Positions 51,329-59,955 of a DNA stretch of 64,000 bases are shown piece after piece. The number at the start of each line of letters is the position of its first letter. The stretch's first letter is position 1. The notes under the pieces are model-generated. The model ran no database searches, was not told the DNA's origin, and worked only from the letters and a program-made list of their open reading frames with translations. A program made the position numbers and the translations under genes. The DNA is from Rhodobacter sp. 24-YEA-8 (lineage in GTDB: Bacteria > Pseudomonadota > Alphaproteobacteria > Rhodobacterales > Rhodobacteraceae): positions 2,121,001-2,185,000 of the forward strand of contig NZ_FNSK01000001.1 in NCBI RefSeq assembly GCF_900105075.1, in the 5' to 3' direction.

Positions 51329-52666
51329 ATGTCCTTTTTCCGTCGCCTCGCGCCTGCCCTTCTGGCCGCAACCATCCTGACGGGTGCTATTGCCCCCGCC
51401 CATGCCGATGAGCAGTTCTTCCCGCTGCAATCCTACCGCGTCGGCCCCTATGCCGCCGGCGGCACCGGGTTTTTCGGCGGCTTCATCGACTATCTGACGC
51501 TGATCAATGACCGCGACGGCGGCGTGAATGGTGTGAAACTGACCTGGGCCGAGGGCGAGACCGAATATGAGGTCGAAAAAGGCGTCGAGGTCTATCAGCG
51601 CCTGAAATCCACCCCCGGCATCGCCGCCTGGAACCCGCTTTCGGTCGGCATCGCCTATGCGATGATCGACGGCGTGACCGAAGACAAGGTGCCGCTTCTG
51701 ACCATCAACCATGGCCGCACCGATACAACCGATGGCCGGGTCTTTCCTTATGTCTTCCCGCTTCTGCTGAACCCCTATTCGGAAAGCTCGGGGATCATCA
51801 ATTACATCGCCGCGAAGGAAGGCGGGGCAGAGGCACTGAAGGGCAAGAAGATCGTCGTCCTTTATCACGGCTCGCCCTATGGCAAGGAAACCATCCCGAT
51901 CTATGAGCTGCTGGCCGAGAAATACGGCTTTCAGCTGATCCAGATCGAAGTGCCGCATCCGGGATCGGAGCAACAGGCGCAATGGCTGCAGATCCGCCGC
52001 GAACGCCCGGATTACGTGGTGCTGCGCGGCTGGGGTGTGATGAACCCGGTGGCGCTGACCACCGCACAGCGCAACGGTTTCCCGGCTGACAGGATCATCG
52101 GCAATGTCTGGTCGAATTCCGAAGAAGACGTGCTTCCGGCGGGTGAGGCCGCGATTGGCTATACCGCCATCACCACCCAGGCCTCGGGCCAGGAATATCC
52201 GGTGCTGAAAGAGGTGATCGCCGGGGTCTATGACAAAGGCCAGGGCAACCTGTCAGACAAGGCGCGCATCGGTTCGGTCTACCACAATCTCGGCATCGTC
52301 AACGGCATCCTGAATGTCGAGGCGATCCGCATCGCCCAGGCCAAATTCGGCAACCGCACCCTGACCGGCGACGAGGTCCGCTGGGGGTTTGAACATCTCC
52401 GACTGTCCCCCGAACGCGTGAAGGAACTTGGCGCCGAAGGGCTGTTCCATTCGATCAACGTCACCTGGGACAATCACGAGGGCGAAGGCTACGTCACCTT
52501 CCAGCAATGGAATGGCAAGAAATGGAACGTGGTCTCTGACTGGATCGCGCCGGACTGGGCCTTGCTGCGCCCGATCATCGAGGCATCTTCCGAAGCCTAT
52601 GCCAAAGAGAAGGGTCTGACGATCCGCACCGAGGCCGATGTCGACACGGTTATCGGCCCGAACTGA
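51329..52666 (+). CDS. Branched-chain-type ABC transporter substrate-binding protein (LivK type)
   Basis: A 445-residue periplasmic protein with a Sec signal peptide (FFRRLAPALLAATILTGAIA, then PAHA-DEQ). It has a type I periplasmic-binding fold, with LQSYRVGPYAAGGTGFFGGF near the start and KKIVVLYHGSPYGKETIPI. It is larger than LivK (about 370) and resembles the Liv-class proteins for non-amino-acid ligands. The gene lies in the sfnG operon and is followed by a strong hairpin before livF. Confidence 0.88.
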   Translation: MSFFRRLAPALLAATILTGAIAPAHADEQFFPLQSYRVGPYAAGGTGFFGGFIDYLTLINDRDGGVNGVKLTWAEGETEYEVEKGVEVYQRLKSTPGIAAWNPLSVGIAYAMIDGVTEDKVPLLTINHGRTDTTDGRVFPYVFPLLLNPYSESSGIINYIAAKEGGAEALKGKKIVVLYHGSPYGKETIPIYELLAEKYGFQLIQIEVPHPGSEQQAQWLQIRRERPDYVVLRGWGVMNPVALTTAQRNGFPADRIIGNVWSNSEEDVLPAGEAAIGYTAITTQASGQEYPVLKEVIAGVYDKGQGNLSDKARIGSVYHNLGIVNGILNVEAIRIAQAKFGNRTLTGDEVRWGFEHLRLSPERVKELGAEGLFHSINVTWDNHEGEGYVTFQQWNGKKWNVVSDWIAPDWALLRPIIEASSEAYAKEKGLTIRTEADVDTVIGPN

Positions 52667-52672
52667 CCCCAT

Positions 52673-52700
52673 GGCGGCCCCGGAAAGCCGGGGCCGCCTT
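52673..52700 (+). terminator. Attenuator-type hairpin after the Liv-type binding-protein gene
   Basis: A perfect 11-bp stem, GGCGGCCCCGG (52673-52683) and CCGGGGCCGCC (52688-52698), with an AAAG loop and a short TTT after it, seven bases past the stop codon. It should reduce transcription into the LivF-type gene. Confidence 0.65.
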
Positions 52701-52717
52701 TCCTGAAAGGTGCCGCC

Positions 52718-53473
52718 ATGTCTGACGTTATCCTCCAATTCGACGATGTGTCGGTGCGCTATTGCGGTTCGATCACCGCGCTGAGCGGGGTCAGCCTGAC
52801 GGTCCGCCAGGGTGAGATAGCGGCGCTTCTGGGCGCGAATGGCGCGGGCAAGACAACGCTGTTGAAAGCGGCATCGAACCTTTTGCCGGCCGAACGCGGC
52901 CGCATCACCGGCGGGCGTATCACCTTCCGGGGCGAGGATGTGACCCGCAAAAGCCCCGATGACCATATCCGCAAGGGCCTCGTTCCGGTGCTGGAGGGGC
53001 GGCGGCTCTTCAAATCGCTGACCATCGAGGAAAACCTGATCACCGGCGGCATCGGCGCCGGTCTGCGCCAGCCTGCGATCCGCCAGGGTCTTGATCAGGT
53101 CTATGACTTCTTCCCGCGCCTGAAAGAGCGCCGGCTTTCCCGCGCCGGCCTCACCTCGGGCGGCGAGCAGCAGATGGCCGCCATCGGACGCGGGCTGATG
53201 GCGCGCCCGACGGTTTTCCTGCTTGATGAGCCTTCGATGGGGCTTGCGCCGCTGATGGTGGCCGAGATTTTCGCGACGCTGGCGCGGCTGAACCGCGAGA
53301 CCGGGCTGACGATCCTCGTGGCGGAACAAAACTCCTCGGTCGCATTGAAACACGCGCTGCATGCGGTGGTGATCGAGAACGGGCGTTCGACCATCTCCGG
53401 CCTTGCTGCCGATCTGGCCAGCCGCGATGAGATCCGCGAGGCCTATCTCGGCGGCGCGGCCCGCGCCTCCTGA
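52718..53473 (+). CDS. Branched-chain-type ABC transporter ATP-binding protein (LivF type)
   Basis: A 251-residue second ATPase of the Liv system. Walker A is GANGAGKTT, the signature region TSGGEQQMAAIGRGLM, and Walker B VFLLDEPSMGLAPLM, a LivF hallmark. It completes a five-gene importer (livGHMKF order) behind the sulfone monooxygenase pair. AAAGGTG lies before the ATG. Confidence 0.9.
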   Translation: MSDVILQFDDVSVRYCGSITALSGVSLTVRQGEIAALLGANGAGKTTLLKAASNLLPAERGRITGGRITFRGEDVTRKSPDDHIRKGLVPVLEGRRLFKSLTIEENLITGGIGAGLRQPAIRQGLDQVYDFFPRLKERRLSRAGLTSGGEQQMAAIGRGLMARPTVFLLDEPSMGLAPLMVAEIFATLARLNRETGLTILVAEQNSSVALKHALHAVVIENGRSTISGLAADLASRDEIREAYLGGAARAS

Positions 53474-53513
53474 CCACCGCGGCGCATCCTGCTGCGGCCT
53501 GACAACGGGCGGT

Positions 53514-53530
53514 CCTGGAAATTCTCCAGG
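53514..53530 (+). terminator. Small hairpin downstream of the LivF-type gene
   Basis: CCTGGA (53514-53519) and TCCAGG (53525-53530) form a 6-bp stem with a 5-base loop, 40 bases after the operon's last stop codon. It is a weak candidate terminator. Confidence 0.3.
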
Positions 53531-53640
53531 TCACAGGCCCGGCACAATTTCGGATCACAGCGGCCAGTTAGCCTCTCATCTCGCCAGATCGGGCACATGG
53601 GAGACCGGGATCCCGATGCGCCCTGCCCCGGAGCAAGGCC

Positions 53641-53678
53641 AAAGAAAAAGGGCAGCACCGGCGACCGGCACTGCCCTT
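53641..53678 (-). terminator. Intrinsic terminator of acnB
   Basis: AAGGGCAG (53648-53655) pairs with CTGCCCTT (53671-53678), with a CCGG/CCGG inner stem. On the minus strand it is followed by UUUUUCUUU. It sits 28 bases past the acnB stop codon and should be an efficient terminator. Confidence 0.8.
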
Positions 53679-53689
53679 CCCTGTCTCAG

Positions 53690-53709
53690 CTGACCGGATT
53701 TCCGGTCAG
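53690..53709. repeat. Inverted repeat across the acnB stop codon
   Basis: CTGACCGGA (53690-53698) and TCCGGTCAG (53701-53709) are exact inverted copies with two bases between. The right arm includes the acnB stop codon. It may protect the message end or add to termination. Confidence 0.5.
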
Positions 53710-56495
53710 AAATGAACCGACCGTGCCAGGCCCGGCTTTTCCAGCGGCGGTGCGAAACGGGTCAGGTCGATGCCCTCGACCGCTTCCTTATATTCCTCGG
53801 CCGAAGGCGTGCGCCCGAGGATCGCGGCCAGCACCACAACCGGGGTCGAGGCCAGCAGGCTCTCGCCCTTTTTCTCGGCGCTGTCTTCGACCACACGCCC
53901 CTGGAAGAGGCGGGTCGAGGTCGCGAGGACAGTATCGCCCTTCTCGGCCTTTTCCTGGTTCCCCATGCAGAGGTTGCAGCCCGGGCGTTCGAGATAGAGG
54001 ATATTCTCATACTCGGTGCGGTTTTTCGTCTTGGGCAGCAGGTCGTCGAATTCAAAGCCGGAATAGCGCTGGAGGATCTCCCAGTCGCCCTCGGCCTTCA
54101 GCTCGTCGATGATGTTATAGGTGGGGGCCGCGACGACCAGAGGCGCTTTGAACTCCACCTTACCCTTTGCTTTCTCGACGTTTTTCAGCATCTGAGCGAC
54201 GATCTTCATATCGCCCTTATGCACCATGCACGAGCCCACAAAGCCCAGATCCACCTTCTTCGTGCCGCCATAGTAAGAGACCGGGCGGATGGTGTCATGG
54301 GTGTAGCGGCGCGAGACATCGGCATTGTTCACATCGGGGTCGGCGATCATCGGCTCGTCGATGATATCCAGATCCACCAGCACTTCGGCGAAGTATTTCG
54401 CGTTTTCATCCGGGGTCAGCGCGGGCTTCTCGCCCGAACGGATCTCGAAGATCCGCGCATCGGCCCTGGCGATCAGACCGGCCAGCACCTGCGCCGCATT
54501 GTCCATGCCCTTGTCGATCATGATCTGGATGCGCGATTTCGCGATCTCCAGGCTTTCGATCAGGGTCTCGTCTTCCGAGATACAGATCGAGGCCTTGGCC
54601 TTCATCTCGGCCGTCCAGTCGGTGAAGGTGAAAGCCTGGTCCGCCAGAAGCGTCCCGATATGAACCTCGATGATACGGCCCTGGAAGACGTTGTCGCCAT
54701 GCTGTTTCAGCATCTGGGCCTGGGTCGCATGGACCACATCGCGGAAGTCCATCCAGGGCTTCATCTTGCCCCGGAAGGTGACTTTCACCGATTGCGGGAT
54801 CGGCATGGTCGCCTCGCCCGTGGCCAGAGCCAGCGCCACGGTGCCACTATCCGCGCCAAAAGCCACGCCTTTCGACATGCGGGTATGACTGTCGCCACCG
54901 ATGATGATCGCCCAGTCATCCACGGTGATGTCGTTCAGTACCTTATGGATCACGTCGGTCATCGCGTGATAGACGCCTTTAGGGTCGCGCGCGGTGATCA
55001 CCCCGAAGTTGTTCATGAATTTCATGAGCTTGGGGATATTCTCCTGGGCCTTTTTATCCCAGACCGATGCAGTATGGCAGCCCGACTGATAGGCGCCATC
55101 GACCAGCGGCGAAATGACGGTCGCCGCCATCGCCTCCAGCTCCTGCGCGGTCATGAGACCGGTTGTATCCTGGGAGCCGACGATATTCACCTTCACCCGC
55201 ACGTCAGATCCGGCATGCAGGATCTTGCCCGGCGTCACGCCGACCGCATTGCGGTTGAAGATCTTTTCGACGGCGGTCAGGCCCTGGCCCTCAACGCTGA
55301 TCTCTTTGTTCGGCGCGAAGACCGGCACCGCCTCGACGCCGAGGGTCTGGGCGGCGAATGTCTGCAGTTTCTTGCCGAAGACGATAGCGTAGGAAGACCC
55401 CGCCTTCATGAATTCCATCTTTTGCGGCGTGAAAGACCCTGCCACATCGACCAGCTCATCGCCCGAAGCCGATTTCAGTTTACGGTTCTTCACATCAATG
55501 TTCAGAACCGTACCGGTCTCGACCGAATATTTCTGTTCGAGGATCGGGTTGCCGTCATTGTTCAGGATCGGCTTGCCATTCTCATCGGTCTTTTTGACCC
55601 AGTTCTTCAGGTTGATCCCGATGCCGCCGGTCACATCGACCGTGGTTGCGAAAATCGGCGAGATCCCGTTGGTTCCGGCCACGACGGGTGCGAAATTGAC
55701 GAAGGGCACATAGGGACTCGACTGTTTACCGGTCCAGAGCGCCACATTGTTCACCCCCGACATCCGGGAAGACCCCACGCCCATGGTGCCTTTTTCCGCG
55801 ATCATCATCACGCGGGCATCGGGATGCGCCTTTTGCAGCGCGACGATCTCGGCCTGGGCGGCCGGCGTGATCATGCACTGACCATGCAATTCGCGGTCGG
55901 AACGCGAATGCGCCTGGTTGCCCGGGGACAAGAGGTCAGTCGAAATATCGCCTTCGGCGGCGATGAAGGTCACAACCTTGATATCATCTTCGACCGGCGG
56001 CAGCTTGGTGAAGAATTCGGCCTTCGCATAGCTTTCCAGCACCGATTTCGCGACCGGATTACCCGCCTTATAGGCGTCGCGCAGGCGGAACATATCGGCG
56101 TCATAGAGGAAGACCTGGGTCTTCAGCACCTCGCCCGCTTTCGCGGCAATGGCGGTATCGGTCCCGAGCGCCACATCCAGCAGCACCTCGACCGAGGGTC
56201 CGCCCTTCATATGCGACAACAGCTCCAATGCAAAATCGGGGCTGATCTCGGGAACGACCGTCGCACCGGTCACGATCTTCTTCAGGAAGGCCGCTTTGAC
56301 GCCTGCAGCACTCGTGGTGCCGGGAAGCGTGTTATAGATGAAAAATTGCAGGGAATCGGCCCGATATGCATTGCCCGGCGCTTCGATCTGGGTGATCAGC
56401 TCGGCCACAAGTGCACCATCATCGATGGGCTTGGGGTGCAGCCCCTGGGTCTTACGGGTTTCGATCTCGGTTAGGTAGTCTGTGTACAAGCTCAT
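53706..56495 (-). CDS. acnB: Bifunctional aconitate hydratase 2 / 2-methylisocitrate dehydratase
   Basis: A 929-residue aconitase B, with the N-terminal HEAT-like domain (YLTEIETRKTQGLHPKPIDD) that distinguishes it from AcnA. Cluster cysteines are in GFVGSCMVHKGDMK and GCNLCMGNQEKA. It is longer than E. coli AcnB (865). It interconverts citrate and isocitrate and can dehydrate 2-methylisocitrate in propionate metabolism. The start is the ATG at 56493-56495 (MSLYTDYLTE); an upstream in-frame start adds only 10 residues. It is monocistronic, with its own terminator. Confidence 0.94.
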   Translation of the reverse strand: MSLYTDYLTEIETRKTQGLHPKPIDDGALVAELITQIEAPGNAYRADSLQFFIYNTLPGTTSAAGVKAAFLKKIVTGATVVPEISPDFALELLSHMKGGPSVEVLLDVALGTDTAIAAKAGEVLKTQVFLYDADMFRLRDAYKAGNPVAKSVLESYAKAEFFTKLPPVEDDIKVVTFIAAEGDISTDLLSPGNQAHSRSDRELHGQCMITPAAQAEIVALQKAHPDARVMMIAEKGTMGVGSSRMSGVNNVALWTGKQSSPYVPFVNFAPVVAGTNGISPIFATTVDVTGGIGINLKNWVKKTDENGKPILNNDGNPILEQKYSVETGTVLNIDVKNRKLKSASGDELVDVAGSFTPQKMEFMKAGSSYAIVFGKKLQTFAAQTLGVEAVPVFAPNKEISVEGQGLTAVEKIFNRNAVGVTPGKILHAGSDVRVKVNIVGSQDTTGLMTAQELEAMAATVISPLVDGAYQSGCHTASVWDKKAQENIPKLMKFMNNFGVITARDPKGVYHAMTDVIHKVLNDITVDDWAIIIGGDSHTRMSKGVAFGADSGTVALALATGEATMPIPQSVKVTFRGKMKPWMDFRDVVHATQAQMLKQHGDNVFQGRIIEVHIGTLLADQAFTFTDWTAEMKAKASICISEDETLIESLEIAKSRIQIMIDKGMDNAAQVLAGLIARADARIFEIRSGEKPALTPDENAKYFAEVLVDLDIIDEPMIADPDVNNADVSRRYTHDTIRPVSYYGGTKKVDLGFVGSCMVHKGDMKIVAQMLKNVEKAKGKVEFKAPLVVAAPTYNIIDELKAEGDWEILQRYSGFEFDDLLPKTKNRTEYENILYLERPGCNLCMGNQEKAEKGDTVLATSTRLFQGRVVEDSAEKKGESLLASTPVVVLAAILGRTPSAEEYKEAVEGIDLTRFAPPLEKPGLARSVHF

Positions 56496-56795
56496 GACGA
56501 TCCCTGCGATTCCATGGTGCGACAAGCTGGAACACCGGTCTCTCAGAAGTTCTCGCAGAAACTCTGGCAGGCGGCGGCGAGCTCATTGTATGCAATTGTA
56601 TGCCGAACATGGTCCGGTTTCAAGCGCTGTTATTCTGCCAGTGCGAAAGACCTTTCCGCAAGAGCAGTATGGGGCCTTTGGCATGGATGCTGCGGATTGC
56701 TGGCACTGGCGGTGGTGTTATGCCAAACCTGTGGGCCAGACATGAACCAACGCCTGTCCCCGACCTGTACCTGACCTGAACCCGGACCCCGCCAG
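56496..56795. other. Divergent intergenic region between acnB and the Kdo-transferase genes
   Basis: Three hundred bases without a convincing gene. About 90 bases from the acnB start are two direct copies of ATTGTATGC (56585-56593 and 56595-56603), a likely regulator or promoter element. The rest looks like an ordinary leader on both sides. Confidence 0.55.
56585..56603. promoter_or_regulatory. Tandem ATTGTATGC direct repeat upstream of acnB
   Basis: Two exact 9-base copies separated by one base, so they repeat every 10 bases, about one helical turn, and lie on the same DNA face. They are 90-108 bases before the acnB ATG. They may be a regulator site for acnB. Confidence 0.4.
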
Positions 56796-58088
56796 ATGCC
56801 CTTCGCAAATGACCAGAGCCCAAAGGCTGACGGCTGGCAACTCCGGCTCTGGCTCTGGCTCAGGCCGCTTTTGCAGCCCATGATGCGCCGGATCCTGCGC
56901 AGGCGCCTGGCGCAGGGACGCGAGGATCCGCAGCGGATGGGCGAGAAGCTTGGCCAGGCCACCCTGCCCCGCCCGCCGGGGCGCCTCGTCTGGCTGCATG
57001 CGGTCGGGCTAGGCGAGGTGATGGCGCTGCGCCCGCTGATCGCGCAGATGCAGGCCGATGCCCCGGATCTGCGGTTCCTGATCACTTCGACCGCGCGGTC
57101 TTCGGCGGGGGTGATCGGGCAGAACCTTCCCGAAGGCGCGGTGCATCAGTTCCTGCCGCTGGACGGGCCGGAGTTCGGCGCGCGGTTTCTGGATCACTGG
57201 CAGCCGTCGCTCTCGGTCTGGTCGGAACAGGATCTCTGGCCTGGCCTTATCTGTGACACCGCCCGGCGTGGCATTCCGCTGGCCTGGGTCAATGCGCGGA
57301 TGAATGATGCGAGCCTGAAAAAACGCCGCCGCATGCGCGGGCTTTACCGCGATGTCATGGCGCGTTTCGCACTGGTCGAGGCCCAGGATGCCCGCAGCGC
57401 CGCGAACCTGCGCAAGCTGGGCGCGGCTTTCCCGCGCGAAGGCCAGTCGCTGAAACCCGCCGCGGAACCGCTTGGTGTCGACAAGGCCGCGCTGACCACG
57501 CTGCAGGCCGCGCTCGCGGGGCGCAGCATCATCATCGCCGCCTCCACCCATCCCGCCGATGAGGCCGTGCTGTTCCCCGCCTTCCGCGAAATCGCCGCGC
57601 GGGATCCTGCGGCGCTGCTGATCCTCGCCCCGCGCCTGCCCGCACGCGCGAATGAAATCGCCGCCGCGCTTGACGCGGCTGGCCTCAGCCATGCGTGGCG
57701 CAGCCTGGGCGCGACGCCCACGCCCGCCACCCGGGTCTGGCTTGCCGACACTTTCGGCGAGCTGGGCCTCTGGTATCGCCTCGCGGAGCGCGCCTTTATC
57801 GGCGGGGCGATGGGCGAGACCGGCGGTCATAATCCATGGGAGGCGGTCTGCCTTGGCCTGCCCGTGATCCATGGGCCGAATGTGGCGAATTTCGCCCGCG
57901 ACTATGCCGAACTTCACGCCGCTGGCCTTGCCACCGAAGTACCGCCCGATCCGGTTGCCCTGAGTGCCGCCCTGGCCGCGCCCCTGACGGACGCCAGCGC
58001 AAAGGCCGAAACCCTTGTCAGCGAGGCCCGCGCCGCGCTGCAGCCTCTCGCCGCCGATCTGGTCGCGCTGATCGGAGACCGCACATGA
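56796..58088 (+). CDS. 3-deoxy-D-manno-octulosonic acid transferase family protein (WaaA/KdtA), copy 1
   Basis: A 430-residue GT30-type glycosyltransferase. The catalytic Glu motif is LVWLHAVGLGEVMALRPL (about 65-82), with VWSEQDLWPGLI and the C-terminal nucleotide-sugar motif GGAMGETGGHNPWEAVCLG. WaaA adds Kdo to lipid A precursors at the inner membrane. An amphipathic, Trp-rich N-terminal segment (LRLWLWLRPLL) probably anchors it. It overlaps a second WaaA-family gene by 4 bases. Which of the two is the canonical Kdo transferase is unclear. Confidence 0.82.
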   Translation: MPFANDQSPKADGWQLRLWLWLRPLLQPMMRRILRRRLAQGREDPQRMGEKLGQATLPRPPGRLVWLHAVGLGEVMALRPLIAQMQADAPDLRFLITSTARSSAGVIGQNLPEGAVHQFLPLDGPEFGARFLDHWQPSLSVWSEQDLWPGLICDTARRGIPLAWVNARMNDASLKKRRRMRGLYRDVMARFALVEAQDARSAANLRKLGAAFPREGQSLKPAAEPLGVDKAALTTLQAALAGRSIIIAASTHPADEAVLFPAFREIAARDPAALLILAPRLPARANEIAAALDAAGLSHAWRSLGATPTPATRVWLADTFGELGLWYRLAERAFIGGAMGETGGHNPWEAVCLGLPVIHGPNVANFARDYAELHAAGLATEVPPDPVALSAALAAPLTDASAKAETLVSEARAALQPLAADLVALIGDRT

Positions 58089-59449
58089 TCCTGCATCTCT
58101 TCCTGATCCTCTGGCGGCTTTTGTGGATTCCGCTTTTGCCGCTTTTGCTGGTCTATCTCTGGCGGCGCGGGCGCCGCGATCCGGATTACACCCGCCATCT
58201 GGCCGAGCGTTTCGGCATCTATTCCCGCCCGCTGCCGAAGGGCGCGATCTGGTTTCATGCGGTCAGCCTTGGCGAGACGCGCTCGGCCACCGCGCTGATC
58301 CGCCTGTGTCTTGCGCGAGGCGATCAGGTCGTGTTGACCCATTTCACCCCCGCCGGGCGCCGCGAATCCGCCCGGCTTTTCGCACCCGAGATCGCCTCGG
58401 GCCAGCTCGCGGCGGTCTGGGTGCCGCTGGATATGTTCTGGTGCTGGCGGCGGTTTTTCCGGGCCTGCCGCCCCCGGATCGGGCTGCCCCTGGAGATCGA
58501 GATCTGGCCCGCGATGATCTTCGCCGCGAGGCGCGCGGGCGTGCCTTTGTTCATGTGCAATGCGCAATATCCCTCGCCCTCGCTCGCGCGGGACAGCAAG
58601 GGGCTCAGGCTGCGCCAGCGGGTGATCCGGGGACTTGCCGGCGCCTTCGTGAAATCCGATCTGCAAAAGGCGAGGTTCGAAAGCATCGGCCTGACAAATA
58701 TTACCGTCACCGGTGAATTGCGGTTCGACCAGCCACTCCCCCCCGGGCTGGACGCGGTGGCGGCCTCGTTCCGCCACTGGCTGGCGCCCGAGGGCCAGAT
58801 TATCACCATCGCCAGTGGTGTCGAAGTTGAAGAGCCGATCTATGCACATGTGATCAGCGAAATGCGCGACGCCGCCCGGGCAAAGGGCCTGCCGCCCCCG
58901 CTTTTCATCTATGTGCCCCGCGCGCCGGAACGGTTCGATGCGGTATATGAGGGGCTTGTGGCCGAGGGGCTGAGCGTGTTGCGCCGCAGCACTGCCCTGC
59001 CACCGGGCGTTGCCGGTTTCACCCATCCCCCCGCCGGTCACGCTTTGGGCGATGTGGATGTCTTTCTCGCTGACAGCCTCGGCGAGATGTTCTTTTGCCT
59101 CGCCCCGGCGGATCGGGTTGTCGTTGGCGGTGGTTTCAACCCACGCGGCGCGCATAATATTTCCGAGGCGCTGATGCTGATGAAGCCGGTGGTCACCGGC
59201 CCCTGGACCTGGACCATCGAATTCCCGTTCGAAGAGGCCGCCCTTGCCGGGGTCGCGGTCAGTCTGGGCGACCAGACCGACCCGCCTTCCGCACTTGCGG
59301 ACAGGCTGGCCGCCGCGCTGTCGCAGCCCGACCAGACCGATCCGGCACAGATCCGGGCCTTCCTCGACCAGCAGCAGGGCGCCAGCGCGCGCACCCTTGC
59401 GGCGATTGACCGGGTGCTGGCCACCGGCACAGCGCGTCAGGCCGGATAA
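58085..59449 (+). CDS. 3-deoxy-D-manno-octulosonic acid transferase family protein (WaaA/KdtA), copy 2
   Basis: A 454-residue GT30-type protein starting MILHLFLILWRLLWIPLLPL, a hydrophobic membrane anchor as in WaaA. The catalytic Glu motif is IWFHAVSLGETRSATALI, followed by LEIEIWPAMI and GGFNPRGAHNISEALML. The ATG at 58085 overlaps the end of copy 1 (ATGA); the much longer frame from 57836 is out of register with real protein. The two genes are paralogues in tandem, so they may add successive Kdo-like sugars or one may have a changed acceptor. Confidence 0.82.
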   Translation: MILHLFLILWRLLWIPLLPLLLVYLWRRGRRDPDYTRHLAERFGIYSRPLPKGAIWFHAVSLGETRSATALIRLCLARGDQVVLTHFTPAGRRESARLFAPEIASGQLAAVWVPLDMFWCWRRFFRACRPRIGLPLEIEIWPAMIFAARRAGVPLFMCNAQYPSPSLARDSKGLRLRQRVIRGLAGAFVKSDLQKARFESIGLTNITVTGELRFDQPLPPGLDAVAASFRHWLAPEGQIITIASGVEVEEPIYAHVISEMRDAARAKGLPPPLFIYVPRAPERFDAVYEGLVAEGLSVLRRSTALPPGVAGFTHPPAGHALGDVDVFLADSLGEMFFCLAPADRVVVGGGFNPRGAHNISEALMLMKPVVTGPWTWTIEFPFEEAALAGVAVSLGDQTDPPSALADRLAAALSQPDQTDPAQIRAFLDQQQGASARTLAAIDRVLATGTARQAG

Positions 59450-59619
59450 ATCCTCTTTCCCCCTGCTGCGGGAGTAAATTTCACCTGTCCGCCCCCCGCG
59501 AAGCGCCTGGGATATTTTCTTGCGCGGCGGGGGCATGGCCGCAAGAATGGCGCGTCGCGCGGCGTGAGGCCCGCATCAGCCGATACCCAAGCCAGATGGC
59601 CAGGAAAGAGGATCCGACC

Positions 59620-59955
59620 ATGCTTCCGCCCCCCCAGCCCCCCACCCTGAGGGCGCTGTTTGCCGCCCTGACCTTCGCCACAATCGCCGCCCCTGGTCTT
59701 GTGCTTGCACAGGGCACGGTATCCGAGGCCCAGATCCTCGCCGGTCCCTGTGCCAGCTGCCATGGCCCTGCCGGCCAGTCGCCGGGCGCCATTCCCTCGA
59801 TCGCCGGTCTGCCCGAGGCCGAACTGACGGCGAAACTGACCGCGTTTCGCGACAGCCCGCCCGCCGGTACCACCGTCATGACCCGCCATATGAAAGGGTA
59901 TGATGACGACCAGATCGCCGCCCTGGCGAAGTTTTTCGCGGAGGTAGAAGGATGA
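59620..59955 (+). CDS. Monohaem cytochrome c, FccA-like subunit
   Basis: A 111-residue periplasmic cytochrome c. The signal peptide is at about 1-30 ([20 protein letters not shown]), the haem site is C44-A-S-C47-H48, and a likely axial Met is M87 in [11 protein letters not shown]. It matches small FccA/SoxE-like partners of flavocytochrome c sulfide dehydrogenase. The ATG at 59620 is preferred because AGAGGA lies 8 bases before it. It overlaps the flavoprotein gene by 4 bases, which supports a two-subunit complex passing electrons from sulfide or persulfide to the respiratory chain. Confidence 0.85.
   Translation: MLPPPQPPTLRALFAALTFATIAAPGLVLAQGTVSEAQILAGPCASCHGPAGQSPGAIPSIAGLPEAELTAKLTAFRDSPPAGTTVMTRHMKGYDDDQIAALAKFFAEVEG

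Noticed and set aside
53712..56474. A 920-codon open frame antisense to acnB
   Set aside because: It mirrors the acnB coding frame almost exactly. Its product is rich in His, Arg and Asp with no recognisable domain and no ribosome site. Long antisense frames are expected opposite GC-rich genes.
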